From Paracoccaceae bacterium (GTDB lineage: Bacteria > Pseudomonadota > Alphaproteobacteria > Rhodobacterales > Rhodobacteraceae), in the NCBI GenBank assembly GCA_007123625.1, contig SKKS01000292.1, positions 1 to 6,252 on the forward strand: DNA of 6,252 nt, read 5' to 3'. The notes under the pieces were generated by a model that was not told where the DNA came from, did no database searches, and saw nothing but the letters and a program-made list of their open reading frames with translations. The translations under genes were made by a program, and so were the position numbers. Shown piece after piece: positions 4,373 to 6,252 of the stretch. The stretch's first letter is position 1. Every line of letters begins with the position of its first letter.

Positions 4373-5734
4373 ATGTCACATACCACAAAAAGGATAGTCT
4401 TTGCCGGGGGTCTTGCCCTTGGCATGGGGCTGGCCGGTATCGCTGCCGCGCAGGATGTGACCATCCGCTGGGCATTGCATCCCGGTGCCGAGGCCGATGC
4501 CGTCGTGAACTATTTCGCGCCAAAGTATGAAGAGGAAACCGGGGTCCGCGTGATCGGGGAAATCCTGCCCGGCAATACCTTGCGCGACCAGATGTCGATT
4601 GAGGCCATCGGCGGGACCGGGCGTTGGGATCTGGGTTATCACAGCCCCGGCTGGTTCGGCAGCTTCGTCGATCATGTGATCGACCTGACCCCGCTGATCG
4701 AACAGTATGGCTTCGATGTTGATGCCTATCCCGAACTGGTCATCGACAGCCACATGCGTTCAGACGCACGCCCGGGCGAATTCATCGCCCTGCCAACAGC
4801 GCCTGCCGCCCCCATGCTGATCGTGCGCCGCGACTGGTTCGAGCATCCGGATGAACAGACCGCCTTCGAGGCCGAGTTCGGCCGCGCGCTGGACGTGCCG
4901 CAAACCTGGGCCGAGCTGCGTGAGGTCGCAGGCTTCTTCACCCGTGATGCCGGCGAAACCCTTGCGGGCGAGACGCTGGAGCATTCGGTCTATGGCTGGG
5001 CCGATGCGCTTGGCGCGGGCGCGGGCATCACCCGCAGCTATATCGTCGTTCTGTATTCCGCCGGTATCTCTGGCTGGGACGAAAACTACGTGCCGGATGT
5101 TGACCATCCCGTCGTGATCGAGACGGCGGAATATTTCGTCGATCTGGCCCAGAACACCGCCCCGCGCGAGGCGCAGAACTGGGGTTTCCTGGAAGGGCTG
5201 GAAATGTTCCGCGACGGGCGTCTGGCCACGGCGACCATGTGGCCGCAGGGTGTGGGCACAGTCGAAGACCCGGCAGGAAATGCGGCAGGCAATACCGGCT
5301 ATGCCCCGCTGCCCCTGTGGGAAGACAATATCGCGGGTCTGACGCAGGGCACGCCCTTCCTTGGCGGTGGCGGCGTGATGGTCTTTGACACCCCCAATGC
5401 CGAGGAAGCCTTCAAGTTCCTGCACTGGATGCTTCAGGAAAACGCAGTCGATTGGGCGATCCAGTCCGAGCAGTTCTCGACCACTGCGCATTTCGAAAGC
5501 GAGGAGCTGCGCAACCTGCGGCCCTATTACCCCGACTTCCTGCCTGCCTATGAACAGGTGCTGCAATCGGTCTTCATCCGTCAGGGTATCCCGGAATATG
5601 GTTCTGTCATGTGGAATGGCACGACCGATTTCATCACCGATATCTATTCGGGGGATCTGACACCGCAGCAGGCGCAGGATCGCTGGGTGCGCGACATGAC
5701 AGCCGCCTTCCGGCGCGCAGGCTATGTCGAATAA
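4373..5734 (+). CDS. Extracellular (periplasmic) sugar-binding protein of the ABC transporter, CUT1/SBP family 1
   Basis: This 453-residue protein begins with a classical Sec signal peptide: TTKR, then a hydrophobic core about residues 8-24, then cleavage near AAA-QD (after about Ala26). The mature part follows the family-1 solute-binding pattern. An opening strand VTIRWALHPG is followed by a helix ending FAPKYEEETGVRV, RWDLGYHSPGWFG, an LTPLIEQYG segment, PTAPAAPMLIVRRDWFEHP (the usual 'P...YYNKDLF' region), PQTWAELREVAGFFTR, and LATATMWPQGVG in the second lobe. A C-terminal hinge helix region with ALQSVF-like and DRWVRDMTAAFRRAGY elements closes it. The length is normal. It should bind the substrate in the periplasm and deliver it to the permease pair. 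The ligand cannot be read from sequence; acidic and aromatic residues are common, as in carbohydrate binders. A hairpin-bearing spacer of 65 bases separates it from the permease gene. Confidence 0.92.
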   Translation: MSHTTKRIVFAGGLALGMGLAGIAAAQDVTIRWALHPGAEADAVVNYFAPKYEEETGVRVIGEILPGNTLRDQMSIEAIGGTGRWDLGYHSPGWFGSFVDHVIDLTPLIEQYGFDVDAYPELVIDSHMRSDARPGEFIALPTAPAAPMLIVRRDWFEHPDEQTAFEAEFGRALDVPQTWAELREVAGFFTRDAGETLAGETLEHSVYGWADALGAGAGITRSYIVVLYSAGISGWDENYVPDVDHPVVIETAEYFVDLAQNTAPREAQNWGFLEGLEMFRDGRLATATMWPQGVGTVEDPAGNAAGNTGYAPLPLWEDNIAGLTQGTPFLGGGGVMVFDTPNAEEAFKFLHWMLQENAVDWAIQSEQFSTTAHFESEELRNLRPYYPDFLPAYEQVLQSVFIRQGIPEYGSVMWNGTTDFITDIYSGDLTPQQAQDRWVRDMTAAFRRAGYVE

Positions 5735-5752
5735 ACCGGCATAATGCCTACC

Positions 5753-5779
5753 GGCCCGGGCGGACCCTCCGCCCGGGCC
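5753..5779 (+). promoter_or_regulatory. Perfect 12-bp intergenic hairpin between binding protein and permease
   Basis: GGCCCGGGCGGA (5753-5764) and TCCGCCCGGGCC (5768-5779) are exact reverse complements around a CCC loop. No T-run follows, so a full Rho-independent terminator is unlikely. In binding-protein operons such as malE-malF, hairpins in this position protect the upstream message from 3' exonucleases, so more binding protein than permease is made. That role is inferred here. A shorter dyad, GGCAT-A-ATGCC (5738-5748), precedes it. Confidence 0.7.
5763..5776 (+). repeat. 14-base repeat GACCCTCCGCCCGG, copy 2
   Basis: This is the second exact copy of the 14-mer found at 3173-3186. Here it forms the loop and right arm of the perfect hairpin. 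Confidence 0.45.
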
Positions 5780-5799
5780 ATGTTCAGGGAGCAACCGGC

Positions 5800-6252
5800 A
5801 TGGCATCGCATCGTCATAAGTTCACACGCGGATGGTGGTTCATCCTGCCCGGCCTGACCCTGATGGTCGCGGTTGTGGGCACGCCGCTGGCGATGGGCTT
5901 TTATTACAGCCTGCATGACGTGTTTCTTTATTCCTTCCGCAATCAGGTCTTTGTGGGGCTGGGAAATTATCGCCGCGCGTTGGAAGACCCGCTTTATATC
6001 AACTCGCTGCGCACCACGGCGATCTTTACGGTCGGCTGCGTGGTCATCTCTGTCGGCATGGGGATTTTGATTGCCTTCCTTCTGAACGCGCGGCAGGTGA
6101 GGTTCCGGTCCTTCTGGCTGGCACTGTTCCTGATCCCTTTCGTGATGACCCCGGTTGTCGGCGGCATCGCCTGGCGGTTCTTCATCTGGCAACAGGAATT
6201 CGGCGTGGTGAACCAAATCCTCGCCTTTTTCGGCGGCGGCAAGCCCTATTGA
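5800..6252 (+). CDS. Sugar ABC transporter permease (CUT1, MalF/UgpA type), truncated by a stop at codon 151
   Basis: The ATG at 5800 follows AGGGAG (5786-5791) by eight bases. The protein starts MASHRHKFTRGWWFILPGL, the normal short basic N-terminus of a MalF/UgpA-type permease. Three membrane segments are visible, about residues 12-36, 70-95 and 105-128. The family block FVGLGNYRRALEDP (51-64) precedes the second segment, and VVGGIAWRFFI plus FGVVNQILAFFG follow. Family members are about 280-310 residues with six segments and an EAA cytoplasmic loop that docks on the ATPase. Here TGA at 6250-6252 ends the frame after GGGKPY, where relatives normally continue toward a WL motif. The product would lack half of its membrane domain and the EAA loop, so it should not work alone. 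A frameshift, a nonsense change (for example TGG to TGA) or a sequence error are all possible. The window ends at this stop, so it cannot be resolved. Confidence 0.8.
   Translation: MASHRHKFTRGWWFILPGLTLMVAVVGTPLAMGFYYSLHDVFLYSFRNQVFVGLGNYRRALEDPLYINSLRTTAIFTVGCVVISVGMGILIAFLLNARQVRFRSFWLALFLIPFVMTPVVGGIAWRFFIWQQEFGVVNQILAFFGGGKPY

Noticed and set aside
4760..5806. Long open frame antisense to the binding-protein gene
   Set aside because: Same cause: compositional shadow of a strongly supported plus-strand gene.

Overview
The window is high-GC DNA whose protein families and codon use fit an alphaproteobacterium, most likely of the Rhodobacteraceae (Paracoccus/Roseobacter type). This assignment is inferred from the kinds of genes present and from my memory of related proteins, not from a search.

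Left part (1-911): a decayed, accessory-looking stretch. The first 137 bases are the 5' end of an IS630-family transposase gene on the minus strand, cut by the window edge. Next come about 330 bases in which I recognise no gene, though they hold two inverted repeats. After that is the C-terminal half of a gamma-class carbonic anhydrase-like (hexapeptide-repeat) gene, broken twice: its N-terminal half is missing and a TAG stop lies in frame.

Right part (912-6252): one coherent sugar-uptake locus. A minus-strand ROK-family repressor gene (912-2087) is separated by a 348-base divergent promoter region from a plus-strand operon. The operon order is a P-loop small-molecule kinase resembling FrcK (2436-3116), a MalK/UgpC-type ABC ATPase (3265-4320), a periplasmic solute-binding protein of the CUT1 type (4373-5734) and an inner-membrane permease (from 5800). 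The likely working model is that the binding protein captures a sugar or sugar-like compound in the periplasm. The permease(s) and ATPase import it, the kinase may phosphorylate it or a derivative, and the ROK protein controls the operon in response to the ligand. The substrate cannot be read from the sequence. The permease frame stops after 150 codons, exactly at the window end, before the EAA loop that contacts the ATPase. The transporter therefore looks damaged, or carries a frameshift or sequencing error there; the second permease expected for this family would lie outside the window.

Non-coding structure is the other point of interest. The 148-base spacer between kinase and ATPase holds a well-positioned 27-codon ORF and several competing hairpins. 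The 65-base spacer between binding protein and permease holds a perfect 12-bp hairpin. The two spacers share an exact 14-base sequence, which suggests a repeated intergenic (REP-like) element. I saw no tRNA, rRNA or CRISPR array, and no convincing novel defence or biosynthetic system.
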